Counted from the stretch's first letter, positions 40,349-49,708 are shown. The stretch: 64,000 nt of DNA from Rubricella aquisinus (GCF_014199445.1 NZ_JACIJS010000004.1:186001-250000); one strand, 5' to 3'. Notes: generated from the sequence alone by a model not told the origin. A program made the numbers and translations.

Positions 40349-41970
40349 CCCGAGAACGCCTCTACCTTTACGACACCACCCTGCGCGACGGGCAGCAAAC
40401 GCAAGGCGTGGCCTTCTCCACCGCGGAAAAGCAGCGCATCGCGGCAGCCCTTGATGCGCTTGGCATCGACCATGTGGAGGGCGGCTGGCCCGGGGCGAAC
40501 CCGACCGATAGCGAGTTTTTCAACGCAGCGCCCAGCCTGACACGCGCGACCCTCACGGCCTTTGGCATGACCAAACGCGCGGGCCGGTCGGCGGCGAATG
40601 ACGATGTGCTCGCGGCGGTGGTCAACGCGGGCACGTCGTCCGTCTGCCTTGTCGGAAAAACCCATGATTTTCATGTGACCGAGGCCCTCGGCATCCCGCT
40701 TGACGACAACCGCGACAATATCGCCGACAGCATCGCGCATCTGGTCGCCCAGGGCCGGGAGGCGCTGTTCGATGCGGAGCATTTCTTTGATGGCTACCGC
40801 GCGAACCCGACCTATGCGATGGATTGCCTGCGCGCCGCGCTCGATGCTGGCGCGCGCTGGATCGTGCTGTGTGACACCAATGGCGGCACGCTGCCTGCCG
40901 AAGTGGGCCGCATCACGGCTGAGGTGATTGCGGCGGGCATCCCCGGCGACCGGCTTGGCATCCATACCCATGACGACACTGGCAATGCCGTCGCTTGCAC
41001 GCTTGCCGCCGTGGACGCAGGCGCGCGCCAGATACAGGGCACGCTCAATGGGCTGGGGGAGCGATGCGGCAACGCCAACCTTGTGACCCTGATCCCCACC
41101 TTGCTGCTGAAAGCGCCCTATAAGGATCGGTTTGAGATTGGGGTGAAGGCGGACGACCTGTCCGATCTGACCCGGATCAGCCGTATGCTTGACGATATCC
41201 TGAACCGCATTCCGGATGCCCATGCGCCCTATGTGGGCGCGTCGGCTTTCGCGCATAAGGCGGGGCTTCACGCGTCGGCCATCCTCAAGAACCCCACCAC
41301 CTATGAGCATGTGCCGCCCGAAATGGTCGGCAATGCGCGCATCGTGCCGATGTCCAATCAGGCGGGCCAATCGAACCTGCGTCGCCGTCTGGCAGAGGCG
41401 GGCATCGAGGTGGCGCAGGGCGACCCGCGCCTTGCCCGCATCCTTGAAGAGGTGAAAGCGCGGGAGGATCGCGGCTATGCCTATGACAGTGCGGCCGCGT
41501 CCTTTGAGCTGATCGCCCGCGACGTGCTGGGCCAGCGGCCGCAATTCTTCAGCGTCGAACGCTACCGCGTGACGGTCGAAAAGCGCCGCAATGCGCGGGA
41601 TGAGCGGATCACGGTGTCCGAAGCGGTCGTCGTGGTCGATGTGGCCGGGGAGCGCAAAATCTCCGCCGCTGACAGCTTTTATGGGGATAGCGAGGCCGAT
41701 CAGGGCCCGGTCCATGCGCTGAGTGCCGCGCTGCGCCATGACCTTGGCAAATATGCTGATGTGATTGCCGATATGCGGCTGGTGGATTTCAAGGTGCGCA
41801 TCACCGGCGGCGGGACAGAGGCCGTGACCCGCGTGCTGATCGACAGCGCCGACGGGCAGGGCCGCCGCTGGTCCACCGTGGGCGTGAGCGCCAACATCGT
41901 CGATGCGTCCTTTCAGGCGCTGGTCGATGCGATCAACTGGAAGCTGTTGCGGGATGTGAGCCCAGAGTGA
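40345..41970 (+). CDS. cimA: citramalate synthase
   Basis: A 541-residue enzyme of the IPMS/homocitrate family that condenses pyruvate and acetyl-CoA to citramalate, the entry to isoleucine by the threonine-independent route. DTTLRDGQQTQGV (residues 9-21) is the catalytic loop and HTHDDTGNA carries the metal-binding His pair. The C-terminal LeuA-type regulatory domain (about 390-541) includes GGGTEAVTRVLIDSADG. It is coupled to cysS through the short frame and to the methyltransferase gene by a GTGA overlap. Confidence 0.94.
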   Translation: MTRERLYLYDTTLRDGQQTQGVAFSTAEKQRIAAALDALGIDHVEGGWPGANPTDSEFFNAAPSLTRATLTAFGMTKRAGRSAANDDVLAAVVNAGTSSVCLVGKTHDFHVTEALGIPLDDNRDNIADSIAHLVAQGREALFDAEHFFDGYRANPTYAMDCLRAALDAGARWIVLCDTNGGTLPAEVGRITAEVIAAGIPGDRLGIHTHDDTGNAVACTLAAVDAGARQIQGTLNGLGERCGNANLVTLIPTLLLKAPYKDRFEIGVKADDLSDLTRISRMLDDILNRIPDAHAPYVGASAFAHKAGLHASAILKNPTTYEHVPPEMVGNARIVPMSNQAGQSNLRRRLAEAGIEVAQGDPRLARILEEVKAREDRGYAYDSAAASFELIARDVLGQRPQFFSVERYRVTVEKRRNARDERITVSEAVVVVDVAGERKISAADSFYGDSEADQGPVHALSAALRHDLGKYADVIADMRLVDFKVRITGGGTEAVTRVLIDSADGQGRRWSTVGVSANIVDASFQALVDAINWKLLRDVSPE

Positions 41971-42707
41971 CCCAGCCTTCCGACGCCATTTTCACGCTCC
42001 ATAGCGGCCTGTTGCGGGAGGCACCCGGATCGGATGCCTCGACCCTTCGGGCGCTTGGGCTGACGGGCCTTGGCGGGGAGGTGACGGTGGCGGATATGGG
42101 CGCAGGACCGGGGGCGGCGACGCTCCTTCTGGCCCGCGCGCTGCCCGGCGCATGGATCACGGCTGTGGACACGCATGAACCCTATCTCGATACGATCATC
42201 TCGCGCGCGGCGGCGGCGGGGCTGATCTCCCGCATTGGGACGCTGGAACAGGATATGGTGGGGCCGGGCTTCATGGATGGCTCGCTTGACCTGATCTGGT
42301 GCGAGGGGGCGGTCTATTTCGTCGGATTGGAGCGCGCCTTGCGCCATTGGCGCCCGCTGCTGCGGCCCGGCGGGCGGATCGTGTTCTCCGAAGTGATCTG
42401 GCTTGGCCCGGACAGGCCTAAGGACGCGGAACTGTTCTGGATGGAATATCCCGATATGACCGACCGGGCTGGTGTGATCCGCCGCATTGAGGCTGCTGGA
42501 TGCCGCCTGATTTCGGATTTCGTGCAGCCCGAAAGCGACTGGCGCGCCTATCTCGGCCCGCTTGGCACCCGTGCGGCGGAACTGCGCCCCGGTGCCGATG
42601 AAACCCTGCGCGCGGTCCTTGACGGCGCGGTGCAGGAGGCCGAGTTGTTTGAGCGGCATGGCGACAGCTACGGCTATGCCTTCTTTATCGTGGAGGCGGC
42701 ATCATGA
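41967..42707 (+). CDS. class I SAM-dependent methyltransferase
   Basis: A 246-residue methyltransferase with motif I VADMGAGPGAATLLLA (residues about 35-50), motif II AWITAVDTHEPY and a post-II DLIWCEGAVYF. The substrate is unknown. It starts at GTG 41967, overlapping the cimA stop, and its stop overlaps the next start (ATGA), so it belongs to the cysS-cimA transcript. Confidence 0.88.
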   Translation: MTQPSDAIFTLHSGLLREAPGSDASTLRALGLTGLGGEVTVADMGAGPGAATLLLARALPGAWITAVDTHEPYLDTIISRAAAAGLISRIGTLEQDMVGPGFMDGSLDLIWCEGAVYFVGLERALRHWRPLLRPGGRIVFSEVIWLGPDRPKDAELFWMEYPDMTDRAGVIRRIEAAGCRLISDFVQPESDWRAYLGPLGTRAAELRPGADETLRAVLDGAVQEAELFERHGDSYGYAFFIVEAAS

Positions 42708-43522
42708 GTTGGCAGGATTGCGCGGCTCTTGTGGAGCAGGGCGACCCGGATCGCTTCATGTCCGCGATGGCGGCCCCGCCTGCGGGCCGCGCGATGCTGT
42801 TTCCGCTCTATGCCTTCAACCTTGAACTGGCCAAGGCCCCTTGGGTCACGTCAGAGCCGCAACTGGCCGAGATCCGCCTGCAATGGTGGCGCGACGCAAT
42901 CGCTGAAATCTATGAGGGCCGCCCGCCCCGGCGGCATGAGGTCGTCACACCATTGGCAGAGGTCATCACCGCCCGCGCCCTGCCGCGCAACCTCTTTGAC
43001 GCGATGATCGACGCGCGCGGTTTTGACATCTATGACGCGCCGCATATGGGGCGCGCGGGCTTTGACGCTTATATCACCGCGACGGCGGGCAATCTGATGC
43101 AGCTTGCGGTGCTGTCCTTGGGTGGGGATGCGGCGGCTCGCAAGGCGGCAGGAGAGTTCGGCTATGGCTGCGGGGTTGGGGTGCTGTTATCGGCCTTGCC
43201 AGCGCTGTACGCATCCGGGCGCAACCCAATACCGGTGGCGGGCGATCTTGACCGCAACGCCCTCATCGAAGGCCGGATGCCGGAACCGTTGGCCAGTGCC
43301 ATCAAACCGATTGCGGCGGATGCCCGCGCGCGCATCGCGCAGGCCCGCAAATCGAGCCTTCCCGGCGCTGTGACACCGGCTCTGCTCCATGGATGGCGGA
43401 TCGAGCCTGTCCTGAACCGCGCGGTCACTGACCCCGCGAGCCTTCTGACCGACCCGCCGGTGCAATCAGAATTCGCCCGCCGCTTCGGCTTTCTCTGGCG
43501 CAGCATGATGGGCCGCTGGTGA
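42704..43522 (+). CDS. squalene/phytoene synthase family protein (NDUFAF6-like)
   Basis: A 272-residue protein of the squalene/phytoene synthase fold. YAFNLELAKAPWVTSEPQL and IRLQWWRDAI mark the alphaproteobacterial group related to mitochondrial NDUFAF6, which lacks the paired DxxxD diphosphate-binding motifs of true synthases. A role in complex I assembly is known for the eukaryotic relatives; the bacterial role is inferred at best. It overlaps the methyltransferase gene by four bases. Confidence 0.82.
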   Translation: MSWQDCAALVEQGDPDRFMSAMAAPPAGRAMLFPLYAFNLELAKAPWVTSEPQLAEIRLQWWRDAIAEIYEGRPPRRHEVVTPLAEVITARALPRNLFDAMIDARGFDIYDAPHMGRAGFDAYITATAGNLMQLAVLSLGGDAAARKAAGEFGYGCGVGVLLSALPALYASGRNPIPVAGDLDRNALIEGRMPEPLASAIKPIAADARARIAQARKSSLPGAVTPALLHGWRIEPVLNRAVTDPASLLTDPPVQSEFARRFGFLWRSMMGRW

Positions 43523-43580
43523 CACCTTTGCGTTTCTTTTTTCCCTAAATACCTCCCGCCGGAGGCATAAAAAGTCGCAC

Positions 43581-44819
43581 CTATTCCGCAGGCGCGAATT
43601 TCGGCTTTTGCAGGACGAACCACAGCAACGTGCCCCCGGCCAGTATCAGGAACGGCACCATCGCATAATTCACCGCCGTCCAGCCCAGCACCGGATCGCC
43701 CGCGCCGACACCATTCATCAACCCACCGGAACTGAACGACGCGACGGCCACCAGTCCGAACACCAGAAAATCATTCAGCCCTTGCACTTTTGAGCGTTCC
43801 TCCGGCGCGTGGGAGGCTGTCAGCAATGCGGTCGCCCCGATGAACCCAAAATTCCAGCCAAAGCCAAGCAGGATCAGCGCAAGGTAGAAATTCATCAAAT
43901 CGACCCCTGCCAGCGCCACCAGCCCCGCCCCAAACAGGATCGTGAGACCAATCGCGATGATCCGCTCGACCCCGAACCGCGCGATCAGATGCCCGGTGAA
44001 AAAGCTTGGCGCAAACATCGCCAGAACGTGGAATTGCACGACCCGCGCTGCACTGTCGGTCGTGAACCCGCAGCCGACCACGGCAAGCGGGGCCGAGGTC
44101 ATCATCAGGTTCATCAGCGCATAGGCCACCATCGCGCAGATCATGGCCGTCAGCACCGCAGGCGTGCGCAGAATCCGCTTCAGGGGCCGCCCGGTGGAAG
44201 CGCCTTTCTCCCGTTTGGGGGGACGGGGCAGGTCCAACCCGAGGATGATGAACACCCCCACCACATTCACAAGCGCCGCCGCCGCATAGCCGCCCGCAAA
44301 CTGGAACGGCACGATGGCATCCCCAAACCAGATCACCAGTTGCGGCCCGACAATCGCGGAGGCAAGGCCCCCGGCCATCACCCAACTTATCGCCTTGGGT
44401 CGGAAATCATCGCTTGCCGTGTCCGTCGCGGCAAAACGGTAGAAGCCTTGCGCGGCCATATACACACCGGTCAGCGCGTGGCCGACGCACAGCAACAGGA
44501 AACTGCCGCTCACAATCGCATAGGCCGACAGGGCCGCGCCCACACCCCCGCCCAAAAGCCCGATCATAAAGCCGGTCTTGCGCCCATATTTGCCCATCAC
44601 ACCCGAAATCACGGGTGCCGTGAAGGCCGAGACAAGCACGATCATCGAAATCGGCAGGGTCGCGAGGATCGGGTTCCCGGCGAGCATCTGCCCCGCAAGC
44701 CCCCCCATGACAAAAGCCATGGGCATCTGTGCGCCCATGATGCCCTGAGCCGCAACGAGGAACCAGACGTTCCGCCGCGCGCGCCGGTCGTCAATATATG
44801 AGGGGAGTGTATCAGTCAT
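43581..44819 (-). CDS. MFS transporter
   Basis: A 412-residue major facilitator with about 12 membrane helices; the loop GVMGKYGRKTGFMIG carries the MFS motif A (G-x3-D/G-R-x-GR-like). Substrate unknown. The start is ATG 44819; no strong SD is visible. It is followed upstream, with a spacing of 81 bases, by the YcaQ-like gene on the same strand. Confidence 0.87.
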   Translation of the reverse strand: MTDTLPSYIDDRRARRNVWFLVAAQGIMGAQMPMAFVMGGLAGQMLAGNPILATLPISMIVLVSAFTAPVISGVMGKYGRKTGFMIGLLGGGVGAALSAYAIVSGSFLLLCVGHALTGVYMAAQGFYRFAATDTASDDFRPKAISWVMAGGLASAIVGPQLVIWFGDAIVPFQFAGGYAAAALVNVVGVFIILGLDLPRPPKREKGASTGRPLKRILRTPAVLTAMICAMVAYALMNLMMTSAPLAVVGCGFTTDSAARVVQFHVLAMFAPSFFTGHLIARFGVERIIAIGLTILFGAGLVALAGVDLMNFYLALILLGFGWNFGFIGATALLTASHAPEERSKVQGLNDFLVFGLVAVASFSSGGLMNGVGAGDPVLGWTAVNYAMVPFLILAGGTLLWFVLQKPKFAPAE

Positions 44820-44900
44820 GGCCACATCAATGGCACCAGTCTGAATGTTCGGCAATGGTGATCGTGCCTGCGGAATGATACAATTTTGTGATGGTTTTCA

Positions 44901-46067
44901 TCACGGCACCTCCCACCGAATGGTGGATAACCCGGCAAACCGGGCGAACCGGTCCAGTTCACCATCCAGTTTCGTCCGCCGGTTTGTGCTCCATTTTACC
45001 TTTGGTTCGGGCCAGAGGTTGAGCACATGAAGCTGCCCCGTCTTGCGATCCGCCTTGGCCTCCAGCCGCCCGACAAACCGATCCCCCTCCAACAGGGGAT
45101 AGACGTAATAGCCGTATTTGCGCTTGTCGGCAGGCACGAAAATCTCGTTGCGATAGTCAAATCCAAACAGCCGCGCCAGCCGGTTGCGATCTCGAATGAC
45201 CGGGTCGAACGGGTTGAGAATGCGCAATCGGCTTGATGCGGGTTTGAGCTTGGCAATCCGTGCCTCGATATCGGGATAGGCAACCACATCCTGCCATGTC
45301 CCGTCCGTCCATTCGATTTGCGCGGGGACAAGTGCGGTGTGGGCAGTCACCCATCCCTTCGCCTCGCTGGCGTCCATCGCGTCCCAAAACCGCTGGATAT
45401 CGCCGCTGGTGCCAAAGCCGATCCGGGACAATGCCGCGTCACAGAGCCAGTTGAGCTGCTCTGCATCTGGCACCTCCATGGCGCGCAGATGCGCGGGAAA
45501 CACCCGTTCAGCAAGGTCGTACACCTTGGTAAATCCATCGCGATGGCAGGTCGCCAATTCGCCCGAATACCACATGTAATCGAGGGCGAGCTTATGTGGC
45601 GGGCGGGCCCACATCTCCCCTTTGCGGGCATGTTCACTGTCAAAGGCGTGGGTGGAGAGCGGCCCCTCCTGCGCGATCCGGTCCTTGATCCGCCGCCGCT
45701 CCTCCGGCCCGGCCATGCTTTGCCACCACGCTGAGCGTTCGATCCGCTCCCGCCGCCGCCGGAACTGGCGCTGCCACATCGGCAACAGGCTCATCGGCAG
45801 GACGGACGCATCATGGGTGAAATGCTCGAACACCTCCCGCTTTGGGCGCATCAGGCGGTCGAGCATTGGCGCGCGATAGGATTGCATCCGGCTCCACAGG
45901 ATATGGTGATGCGCCCGCGCGATGTTCTGGATGCTGTCAAGCTGGACCATCCCCAGATCGGTGATCAGACCCGACAGATCGGTCACACCCACCGGTGCCG
46001 CGCTCAGATGCTGGGCGGAGAGCCAGAGGTTGCGCGCGGTCTTATTCGGGATTTTCAGGGGGGTCAT
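44901..46067 (-). CDS. YcaQ/AlkZ-family winged-helix DNA glycosylase
   Basis: A 388-residue HTH_42 protein. Winged-helix DNA glycosylases of this family (AlkZ, YcaQ) remove alkylated bases or interstrand crosslinks. Conserved blocks include GMVQLDSIQNIARAHHHILW with the catalytic QxD (QLD near residue 42), as in the YcaQ crosslink-repair branch, and a C-terminal NPFDPVIRDRNRLARLFGFDY. ATG 46067 is used. It is probably co-transcribed with the MFS gene, which would fit resistance to a DNA-damaging product, but this is inference. Confidence 0.87.
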   Translation of the reverse strand: MTPLKIPNKTARNLWLSAQHLSAAPVGVTDLSGLITDLGMVQLDSIQNIARAHHHILWSRMQSYRAPMLDRLMRPKREVFEHFTHDASVLPMSLLPMWQRQFRRRRERIERSAWWQSMAGPEERRRIKDRIAQEGPLSTHAFDSEHARKGEMWARPPHKLALDYMWYSGELATCHRDGFTKVYDLAERVFPAHLRAMEVPDAEQLNWLCDAALSRIGFGTSGDIQRFWDAMDASEAKGWVTAHTALVPAQIEWTDGTWQDVVAYPDIEARIAKLKPASSRLRILNPFDPVIRDRNRLARLFGFDYRNEIFVPADKRKYGYYVYPLLEGDRFVGRLEAKADRKTGQLHVLNLWPEPKVKWSTNRRTKLDGELDRFARFAGLSTIRWEVP

Positions 46068-46144
46068 TTAAGGCTCGTTCTTGCTTTGTCCCGCCACCAT
46101 GGGCCAATCCGGCCAACCTGACCACCCGAAAGATGCGATATGGT

Positions 46145-46201
46145 GATAGGAAATACCTAAGCGAAACACTCAGGGTTGACGTACCTGACTAATTGAGTAA
46201 G
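46145..46201 (+). promoter_or_regulatory. candidate iron-responsive region upstream of the hemP operon
   Basis: Within the 203-base gap before the hemP operon, GATAGGAAATACCTAAG (46145-46161) resembles the palindrome at 34226. TTGACG at 46176-46181 could be a -35 box. CTGACTAATTGAGTAAG (46185-46201) is an imperfect palindrome (6 of 8 positions pair) of the type expected for Fur/RirA/IscR-controlled iron genes in Rhodobacterales. The assignment to a given regulator is inference. Confidence 0.4.
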
Positions 46202-46270
46202 TCTTTCGTCTGAGCCATCCCCACCGGGGACAAGCCAAGATCTGCCACCCCCTGATAAAGGGAGCGACCG

Positions 46271-46441
46271 ATGATACAGACACCGACGCGCGCGGCCCAT
46301 CCCGCCCAACCGACCGCTGAGGAGCGGCGGATCGCGCAGCTTGAGCTTGCCCAAATCCTTCAGGATGCGGGGCTTTGGAACGGACCCTCGCTTGAGGTTC
46401 TGATGGACCGGTTTGAACGGCGGGAGGGATATACATCATGA
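46271..46441 (+). CDS. 56-residue protein coupled to hemP
   Basis: A small open frame, ATG 46271 preceded by GGAGCGACCG, gives a 56-residue acidic/helical protein (EERRIAQLELAQILQDAGLW, MDRFERREGY). Its stop overlaps the hemP ATG (ATGA), and codon use matches coding DNA. I know no named family. Coupling to HemP suggests a role in haem or iron uptake. Confidence 0.65.
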   Translation: MIQTPTRAAHPAQPTAEERRIAQLELAQILQDAGLWNGPSLEVLMDRFERREGYTS

Positions 46442-46608
46442 ACGCCCTGTGCAAACCCACGCCCGCCCGCGATGAGGCGCACCCGTCCCTGCCGATGCAT
46501 GACGCGCGCCAGTTGACCGGCGAAAGTGGCCTCGCCCTGATCAAGCTTGATGACCAAATCTACACCCTGCGGATCACCCGCGCGGGCAAACTCATCCTGA
46601 CCAAATAA
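46438..46608 (+). CDS. hemP: hemin uptake protein HemP
   Basis: A 56-residue protein with the HemP signature at the C-terminus: DARQLTGESGLALI, QIYTLRITRAGKLILTK. HemP is a small cytoplasmic factor that activates or assists haem-uptake receptor expression. It is coupled by ATGA to the small gene upstream; no haem transporter genes are in this window. An imperfect palindrome upstream suggests iron control. Confidence 0.88.
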   Translation: MNALCKPTPARDEAHPSLPMHDARQLTGESGLALIKLDDQIYTLRITRAGKLILTK

Positions 46609-46646
46609 CATCCCTCAGCCAGCTGCAGTCAGCCAAGGAACGCACC

Positions 46647-46892
46647 ATGTCGAAAATCCCATCGCCCTGCATTGGCGTGTGCAAATACCGGCGTGCGGGT
46701 CACTGTATCGCCTGTTCGATGACCAAGCCGCAAAAGTCCCTCTTCAAGACATTGAAGAAAGACAAACACCGCCGCGCATTCGTGGAGATGCTGGCCAAGC
46801 AGCAGGCCCAGATGGGCAAATTCACGGCGTGGCTTCCCGCCTATCTCAAGCGTTGTGCGAAAAAGGGTGTGAAGCCGCCTGTGAGCGGGTAG
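46647..46892 (+). CDS. DUF1289 family protein
   Basis: An 81-residue protein with the DUF1289 cysteine pattern CIGVC and HCIAC (Cys8, 12, 20, 23), probably an iron-sulfur or zinc site, followed by a basic helical tail. It follows hemP by 38 bases on the same strand. Confidence 0.88.
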   Translation: MSKIPSPCIGVCKYRRAGHCIACSMTKPQKSLFKTLKKDKHRRAFVEMLAKQQAQMGKFTAWLPAYLKRCAKKGVKPPVSG

Positions 46893-46959
46893 GGTCGGTT
46901 GCACGGATCACCGGGCTTTTTTGCAGAAAAGAGACCAGCGCGATCTAGGGCTGCCGCGT

Positions 46960-47412
46960 TCAGAAATCGAGCGGCGCGTTTTCCTTGATCTCTTTGAGAA
47001 CGAAGAACGTTCTGATCTGCCGCACGCCCGGTAAGGCGATGAGCATCTTGTTGTGCATCGTGTTGAAGTCGGTCATGTCCTTGACCCGGATTTTGAGCAG
47101 ATAATCGAAATCCCCAGCGACAAGGTGACAATCAAGCAGCTCTTTCGTATCCGACACCGCCTCCTCAAACGCGGCGAAGCTTTCGGGGGTGGAGCGGTCC
47201 AGCACGACCCCTACCATCACCAGCGTGCCGCGATTGACCGAAGCGGGGTTCACCTTCCCATGTACGGCGGTGATATGGCCATTGTCGAACAGCGCCTGCG
47301 TGCGGCGATGACAGGTCGCCGGGCTGACATTCACCGCCTTGGCCAATTCCGCATTGGTCAGACGGCCATCGGCCTGAAGGTGGCGCAGGATGTTTTTGTC
47401 GATTCGGTCCAT
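46960..47412 (-). CDS. acdR: Lrp/AsnC-family regulator, AcdR-like
   Basis: A 150-residue Lrp-type regulator: HTH IDKNILRHLQADGRLTNAEL, VSPATCHRRTQAL and a RAM domain (about 65-145). It is divergent from acdS, the same layout as the acdR-acdS pairs of rhizobia and Azospirillum in which AcdR activates acdS. The 162-base spacer has two pseudo-palindromes suited to Lrp-type dimers. Gene symbol rests on this context. Confidence 0.82.
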   Translation of the reverse strand: MDRIDKNILRHLQADGRLTNAELAKAVNVSPATCHRRTQALFDNGHITAVHGKVNPASVNRGTLVMVGVVLDRSTPESFAAFEEAVSDTKELLDCHLVAGDFDYLLKIRVKDMTDFNTMHNKMLIALPGVRQIRTFFVLKEIKENAPLDF

Positions 47413-47427
47413 GAGGGATGAAGGATT

Positions 47428-47526
47428 CTTTCAGAAAGGCGGGTATTGGCTCGTAATCTGCGAATATAATGGCCCCATCATCCGTCAAGTTATAAGCATT
47501 CACGCATTATTTTGAAAGCACCTTTC
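47428..47526. promoter_or_regulatory. two inverted-repeat sites in the acdR-acdS spacer
   Basis: CTTTC-A-GAAAG at 47428-47438 and GAAAG-CAC-CTTTC at 47514-47526 are perfect inverted repeats made of the same half-sites in opposite order, about 87 bases apart between centres. They flank the regulatory region of the divergent genes and are candidate AcdR sites. Confidence 0.5.
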
Positions 47527-47574
47527 GCCTCTCTCTTGCTACGCTTTTCTCGTTAGCAAATCAGGAGATGCCCC

Positions 47575-48594
47575 ATGTCGCTGCTCGCCCCGTTTGATCG
47601 TTACCCCCTCACCTTCGGCAAGACCGTCATTGAACATCTGCCACGATTGACAGACGCCATCGGGGCCGATGTCGAGTTTTATGCCAAACGGGAGGATTGC
47701 AATTCCGGCCTCGCCTTTGGGGGGAACAAGCTGCGCAAGCTTGAATATATCGTGCCCGACGCGATTGCGAGTGGTGCGGACACGCTCGTCTCCATCGGTG
47801 GGGTGCAATCGAACCATACCCGCATGGTGGCGGCGACCGCGGCGAAGATCGGCATGAAATGCGTGGTCATTCAGGAAAAATGGGTGCCGCATTACGATGC
47901 GGTTTATGACCGGGTGGGCAATATCCTGATGACCCGCCTGATGGGGGCAGATAGCCGCCTTGTGGAGGACGGGTTCGATATCGGCATTCGCAAAAGCTGG
48001 GAGGATGCGATCCAGTCGGTCAAGGATGCGGGGGGCAAGCCCTATCCGATCCCGGCGGGCGCATCCGTTCACAAATATGGCGCGCTGGGCTATGTCGGCT
48101 TTGCCGAAGAAGTGGCCGAGCAGGAGGCCGAGTTGAGCGTCACATTCGACTATATCGTCGTGTGCGTGGTCACCGGCTCAACCCAAGGCGGGATGATCGT
48201 GGGCTTTGCCGCGCAGGACCGGGCCGACCGGGTGATTGGCATCGACGCTTCCGGCACTTTGGATCAGACCCGCGCGCAGGTCCGCGGCATCGTGGACAAC
48301 ACCGCAGAGCTTGTCGGACTGGGCCGCAAGGTTCGCGAAGATGAAATCCATATCAATCCAGACTATGCCTATCCGGCCTATGGCGTGCCATCCGAGGAAA
48401 CCAATGATGCCATCCGCCTCGCGGCCAAGACGGAAGCGATGATGACCGATCCGGTCTATGAAGGGAAATCCATGCAAGGGATGATTGACCTCGCCAGAAA
48501 GGGCTTTTTCCCGAAAGGCTCAAAGGTGCTCTATGCCCATCTGGGCGGTGCACCAGCGTTGAACGGCTATAGCTATTATTACAAGGATGGCTGA
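47575..48594 (+). CDS. acdS: 1-aminocyclopropane-1-carboxylate deaminase
   Basis: A 339-residue fold-type II PLP enzyme that opens ACC to 2-oxobutyrate and ammonia. The PLP Lys52 is in [10 protein letters not shown] and Ser79 in GGVQSNHTR. The residues that separate ACC deaminase from D-cysteine desulfhydrase are all as in AcdS: Tyr295, Glu296 in VYEGKS and Leu323 in AHLGG (294, 295 and 322 in the Pseudomonas enzyme). ATG 47575 follows CAGGAG. It faces the Lrp gene acdR. It lets the cell use the ethylene precursor ACC from plants or algae as a nitrogen source. Confidence 0.95.
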   Translation: MSLLAPFDRYPLTFGKTVIEHLPRLTDAIGADVEFYAKREDCNSGLAFGGNKLRKLEYIVPDAIASGADTLVSIGGVQSNHTRMVAATAAKIGMKCVVIQEKWVPHYDAVYDRVGNILMTRLMGADSRLVEDGFDIGIRKSWEDAIQSVKDAGGKPYPIPAGASVHKYGALGYVGFAEEVAEQEAELSVTFDYIVVCVVTGSTQGGMIVGFAAQDRADRVIGIDASGTLDQTRAQVRGIVDNTAELVGLGRKVREDEIHINPDYAYPAYGVPSEETNDAIRLAAKTEAMMTDPVYEGKSMQGMIDLARKGFFPKGSKVLYAHLGGAPALNGYSYYYKDG

Positions 48595-48623
48595 TCTGTC
48601 AGGCGGATGTGGACGGATAGGGG

Positions 48624-49535
48624 CTAGACCGGCTCGGAGTATTTGTCGAGCGGCGTGGTCAGCTTGATGAATTGCATGAATTGCCGTGCAAGCTGGGATG
48701 GCGGGCGGCCGGAGGGCAGCACGAAACTGGTGTTATAGAAAATCGCGGCATCAAAGGGGCGCACCTCGATCCCGTCCAGCCCGGAGGTCAATAGCGGAAA
48801 TGGGTTGATCAGGGTCACGCCCAGCCCCTGCCGCACCAGTTCCAGCGCGGCCATGTTCGTTGCTGTTTCGGCCACCTGTTTCGGATGCACGCCCGCGCGG
48901 GCGAATAGCTGTTCGGTGATCGCCCGCGTCCCGAGCCGCCGGAGAAATTCGATGAGGGCCACGCCTTCCAGATCATGGGGCGTGATGACCTCCTTTTCCG
49001 ACAGCGGATGACCGGTCGGCATCGCACACACGACCTGACTGCGCCGCCATGGCACCAGATGGACACCCGACCGCTGGATCATGCCGCTTGTCAGGCCAAG
49101 GTCGTAGCGAAGCTCCAGAATACCCGACACCAGCACATCCGTTGCCTGAATATCGAGTTGCAACTGCTTACCCGGGTTTTCCTTCAGAAACCGCGCGACC
49201 CGCGAAATGACAAAGTGATGCGCCAGCGTCGGCGGCACGATCAGGCGCAGCGGTTCGGCATCGGGGGTCACCCATTCGGCACCTTCGATATCCGCGAGCG
49301 TCTCGAAAATCGGATCCAGCTTGTCATTGAGCCGCAGTGCCTCTGCCGTTGGTTCGATCCGCCCTGATCTGCGCAGAAAAAGGAGGCGCCCCACCCGCGC
49401 CTCCAGCTGGGACAGGGACCGGCTGACGGCGGATTGCGAAATGCCAAGGCGGCGCGCGGCCCCGATCGTCGTGCCCGTCACAACCACCGCCCGCAAACAC
49501 TCGAATTCACGCAAACGATGCCGATGTTCGACCAT
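48624..49535 (-). CDS. LysR-family transcriptional regulator
   Basis: A 303-residue LysR regulator: HTH FECLRAVVVTGTTIGAARRL, GISQSAVSRSLSQLEARVGR (residues about 10-52) and effector domain. It is divergent from the dppA-type gene, 173 bases away, with a palindrome between them. GGGGAG precedes ATG 49535. It most likely controls the peptide-importer/M20 operon. Confidence 0.88.
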   Translation of the reverse strand: MVEHRHRLREFECLRAVVVTGTTIGAARRLGISQSAVSRSLSQLEARVGRLLFLRRSGRIEPTAEALRLNDKLDPIFETLADIEGAEWVTPDAEPLRLIVPPTLAHHFVISRVARFLKENPGKQLQLDIQATDVLVSGILELRYDLGLTSGMIQRSGVHLVPWRRSQVVCAMPTGHPLSEKEVITPHDLEGVALIEFLRRLGTRAITEQLFARAGVHPKQVAETATNMAALELVRQGLGVTLINPFPLLTSGLDGIEVRPFDAAIFYNTSFVLPSGRPPSQLARQFMQFIKLTTPLDKYSEPV

Positions 49536-49583
49536 GGGACGCTCCCCTGAGGCTGGCCGCTGCTGCAAAGCGGCTGGATTGAT

Positions 49584-49601
49584 CTATGCAGAAGTGCATA
49601 G
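49584..49601. promoter_or_regulatory. LysR-type operator before the peptide-importer operon
   Basis: CTATGCA (49584-49590), GAAG, TGCATAG (49595-49601) is a perfect 7-bp inverted repeat with T-N11-A geometry inside it. It lies 48 bases from the LysR start and 107 from the binding-protein ATG, a usual place for a LysR recognition site. Confidence 0.75.
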
Positions 49602-49708
49602 CATTGAGTATTGGCAATGATTTTTGCGGTAGCTAGCCTTTTTTCAGTGCGAGGGGCCGAACGGAGATTCGATCCCTCAAAGCGCCAATTGAACAGGGAG
49701 TTCATTCG

